NCBI GenBank assembly: GCA_016783745.1
Contig: JADHVZ010000018.1
Location: 1 to 38,554, forward strand
Origin: Candidatus Omnitrophota bacterium
GTDB lineage: Bacteria > Omnitrophota > Gorgyraeia > JAHIPI01
Direction of reading: 5' to 3'
DNA: 38,554 nt
Shown: in pieces, positions 36,231-38,554 of the stretch
How the letters are laid out: each line of letters begins with the position of its first letter
Position numbering within the stretch: position 1 is the first letter of the stretch
Made by a program: the position numbers and the translations under genes
Notes under the pieces: model-generated
Told to the model about the DNA's origin: nothing
The model's input: only the letters and a program-made list of their open reading frames with translations
The model's database searches: none

Positions 36231-37264
36231 AAAAGCAAATGACAGGCAAGCCGGTTTTAAGACTCTCAGGCGGTGAGAATCCTTATCAGGCACCGGGGGA
36301 CCTATTCGCTTCCGATAGTAAAGACCGCCTTTCACTGCGGCGGCTGCAATCGCAGAATGCCGGCGTTCCCTGTTTCACCAATTTAGCGGATGCGGACTCT
36401 ATTTTACATACGCTTTGCCTGGCAGCGGAAGCTTTCCGCCTGCGATATAAAAAGGCCCCTTTTATATCTATTGCGGCCAAGCATGGCAATCCTTGCGGAA
36501 TGGCAGCTGAGTGGGGCTCGACTGAGAAAACGGTTCTTTCGTCGCTTTTGGGAAACCCACTGGCTGTCTGGGGAGGCGAATTTATCGCCAACTTTAAAAT
36601 TGATGAAAGAATAGCCCACTTATTATTAAAAAGTGTGAGCCGAAAAAAGAGATTCGGGAATGCCTATTGGATGCTTGATGTAATCATTGCGCCGGATTTT
36701 GACGAAAAGGCCGTTGATGTCCTTAGTAAGCGCTCTTCGAGGAAGTTATATAAGAATCCACAGCTTTATAACCCCCGATTACCGGCGTCATCCTGGCGAT
36801 ATCGCCAGGTTAGAGGCGGTTTCCTACGCCAACCGTCTCCCGATTATATTTTGGATTTTACTAAGGTGGAATGTGATGGCGCACGATTGAGCGGTCAGAT
36901 AGCCGATAGTATAATCCTCGCCTGGAGCGTTGCGTATAGTTCATTTCACGGAGGCAATGAGATAGCGATAGTGAAAGAAAATCAACTTTTAGGAGTGGGT
37001 GGCGGGCCTTCTACCCTTGATGCGGCTAAAACTGCATTATTAAGAGCACAAGCAAGCGGACATGATACTACTAATTCAGTATTTGCGGCAGACGCCTTTT
37101 TTCCGTTTACCGATGCTCCCGCCGTATTAAAGGAAGCCGGCTGCTGCCTGGGTGTTGTCCCCTCCGGAGGCAAAAATGAGTTATCAGTGAGGCATTTTTT
37201 TAAAGAAAACAACATCAATATGATATTTATTCCGCCTCAATACAGAGGATTCTGCCGTCATTAG
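36227..37264 (+). CDS. Standalone AICAR transformylase-like protein (PurH C-terminal domain homologue)
   Basis: LRLSGGENPYQA, IAAKHGNPCGMA (catalytic Lys-His motif), FAADAFFPFTDAPAVLKEAG; no IMP cyclohydrolase domain. ATGA overlap with the upstream gene; start 36227 preferred over 36173. Confidence 0.82.
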   Translation: MKKQMTGKPVLRLSGGENPYQAPGDLFASDSKDRLSLRRLQSQNAGVPCFTNLADADSILHTLCLAAEAFRLRYKKAPFISIAAKHGNPCGMAAEWGSTEKTVLSSLLGNPLAVWGGEFIANFKIDERIAHLLLKSVSRKKRFGNAYWMLDVIIAPDFDEKAVDVLSKRSSRKLYKNPQLYNPRLPASSWRYRQVRGGFLRQPSPDYILDFTKVECDGARLSGQIADSIILAWSVAYSSFHGGNEIAIVKENQLLGVGGGPSTLDAAKTALLRAQASGHDTTNSVFAADAFFPFTDAPAVLKEAGCCLGVVPSGGKNELSVRHFFKENNINMIFIPPQYRGFCRH

Positions 37265-37266
37265 CC

Positions 37267-38554
37267 ATGAAGATAAGAAAGATAGTATTATGTAATTTGC
37301 CGTTGGATGGCGAACTTCAGTACTATATATCGCCGCCATATTTTCTGAAGGATGCCGTCAGTTATCCGCCCTTAGGCCTGCTTTATATAGCCGCGCAGAT
37401 TTACGACGCCGAAGTTAAGCTTATCGATACATCCTGCAATGTGAAGCTGACCATAGATGATACGGCCCGGAGGATCATAGATGAGAAGCCGGATATTCTC
37501 GGAATTACCGGTTACAGCATAAGGGCCTACGCGTTAAAGACGATATGCGAAAAGGTCAGCAGGGAGCTCGGGGACGCTGCGCGCATAGTAGTCGGAGGCA
37601 ACCATACGGAACTTTATCCTATTGAGACCCTTCGATATCCGGGTGTCAATTATGTTCTGAAAGGCGAGGCCGATTATACATTCCCGCAACTCGTAAAGGC
37701 TATAGATGACGGGGAGAAGGAAGGGGATCTTTCCGCGATTAACGGCCTCTACTTTTGTGGCGCCTCCGGTCAGATTCAGGCAAACGACTACAAGGAGGCG
37801 TCTTTTAATCTTGATGGAATCCCCTTTCCGAGGAGGGACCTGGTCGATTTCAGCCTTTACTCCACACTCGCGCAGGATACGACGACCATGACATCACTCG
37901 TCTCAAGCAGGGGCTGTTCCTTCAAGTGCATCTTCTGTGATGTGCCGATAAAGAAGATCCGCTTCCGCTCTCCGGAAAATGTAGTCGAGGAGATCGAAGA
38001 GATGATGAAGATGGGAGTGAACGAATTCAGCTTCTTTGATGACTGTTTCAATGTCGATCCGAATCGGGTAGTCAGGATATGCAGGCTTATCATCGAGCGA
38101 AAACTGAATATTAAATGGTGCTGCCGCCTGCGGCCTGCCCCTTTTACCGAGGAGATGGCCGAGGCGATGGCCGCATCGGGATGCAACCGGCTTCATTTCG
38201 GCGTCGAATCGACCAACAATGATATTCTTCGGTACATGCGAAAAGGGATCACCTACGAACAGTCGAAGAGGACACTCGATCTCTGCAAAAAGTATAAGCT
38301 GAAGCCGCTCATATACCTCATGTTCGGTTTTCCGGGGGAGGATATGAAGATGCTGAAGGAGGGCGAAAAGCTGATTTTGAATGAGTTGAGGCCCGACTAT
38401 ATCTTTCCGAGTATACTATTCCCGCTGGGCGGAACGGTCTTTTACCGCCAACTCCTTACGAGCGGAAAGCTGAAATATGACTTTTGGGCAGATTATATCA
38501 ATAATCCTACGCGTGATTATAAAGTGCCAAAATTCCGTACGCCGGAAGAAGATG
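37267..38554 (+). CDS. B12-binding radical SAM protein, truncated by the window end
   Basis: ATG 37267, open to the end: SYPPLGLLYIAAQIYDAEVKLIDTSCN (B12-binding-type) and SSRGCSFKCIFCDVP (CxxxCxxC). Missing from the ORF track because no stop falls inside the window. Confidence 0.92.
   Translation, partial: MKIRKIVLCNLPLDGELQYYISPPYFLKDAVSYPPLGLLYIAAQIYDAEVKLIDTSCNVKLTIDDTARRIIDEKPDILGITGYSIRAYALKTICEKVSRELGDAARIVVGGNHTELYPIETLRYPGVNYVLKGEADYTFPQLVKAIDDGEKEGDLSAINGLYFCGASGQIQANDYKEASFNLDGIPFPRRDLVDFSLYSTLAQDTTTMTSLVSSRGCSFKCIFCDVPIKKIRFRSPENVVEEIEEMMKMGVNEFSFFDDCFNVDPNRVVRICRLIIERKLNIKWCCRLRPAPFTEEMAEAMAASGCNRLHFGVESTNNDILRYMRKGITYEQSKRTLDLCKKYKLKPLIYLMFGFPGEDMKMLKEGEKLILNELRPDYIFPSILFPLGGTVFYRQLLTSGKLKYDFWADYINNPTRDYKVPKFRTPEED

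Noticed and set aside
37706-38196. Short ORFs at the right edge (61, 109, 97 aa)
   Set aside because: They overlap the open B12-radical SAM frame starting at 37267, which explains the region.
24074-38554. RiPP system with a precursor peptide
   Set aside because: Several rSAM/SPASM proteins suggested it, but no small Cys- or Gly-rich precursor ORF was found between the genes and no peptidase/ABC exporter is present; left as an open possibility outside the window.

Overview
The window looks like a bacterial chromosome segment from an uncultured lineage; an Omnitrophota-like origin is only a guess from gene style. Almost all genes are on the + strand. Left part (1-9.4 kb): a truncated ABC-F ATPase C-terminus, a YajQ-like protein, an IS200/IS605 element with tnpA and tnpB (minus strand), RsmE, a standalone GuaA-like PP-ATPase, a 54-aa CxxC-CxxC protein missed by the ORF track, an RlmL-like THUMP methyltransferase, TypA/BipA and an ACR3 transporter. 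Middle part (9.4-24 kb): a HAD/OtsB protein overlapping a GH65 phosphorylase that carries a C-terminal receiver-like domain lacking the phospho-acceptor Asp; a CBS protein; a PAS histidine kinase, a REC-EAL protein and a CheY-like regulator; LysE; two aldolases; a secreted 26-aa-repeat protein with an ECF sigma and zinc-finger anti-sigma; a TIGR04073-like protein; and a divergent serpin-like secreted protein. Right part (24-38.5 kb): a dense co-directional cluster with five radical-SAM proteins (one with two radical-SAM cores), two glycosyltransferases, a split short transketolase, a methyltransferase, DUF362-ferredoxin, a repeated CP-rich TIGR04076-like protein and a standalone AICAR-transformylase-like enzyme. 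This cluster is the best candidate for an undescribed biosynthetic system. Notable non-coding structure: two REP-like palindromes whose loops are inverted relative to each other; two copies of a 51-nt stem-loop; a 28-bp repeat flanking rsmE next to a possible structured RNA; a 49-nt inverted copy of the tnpB 3' (omega-RNA-like) hairpin; and a 15-bp minisatellite with an inverted arm. All family assignments come from reading motifs by eye; no database search was run.
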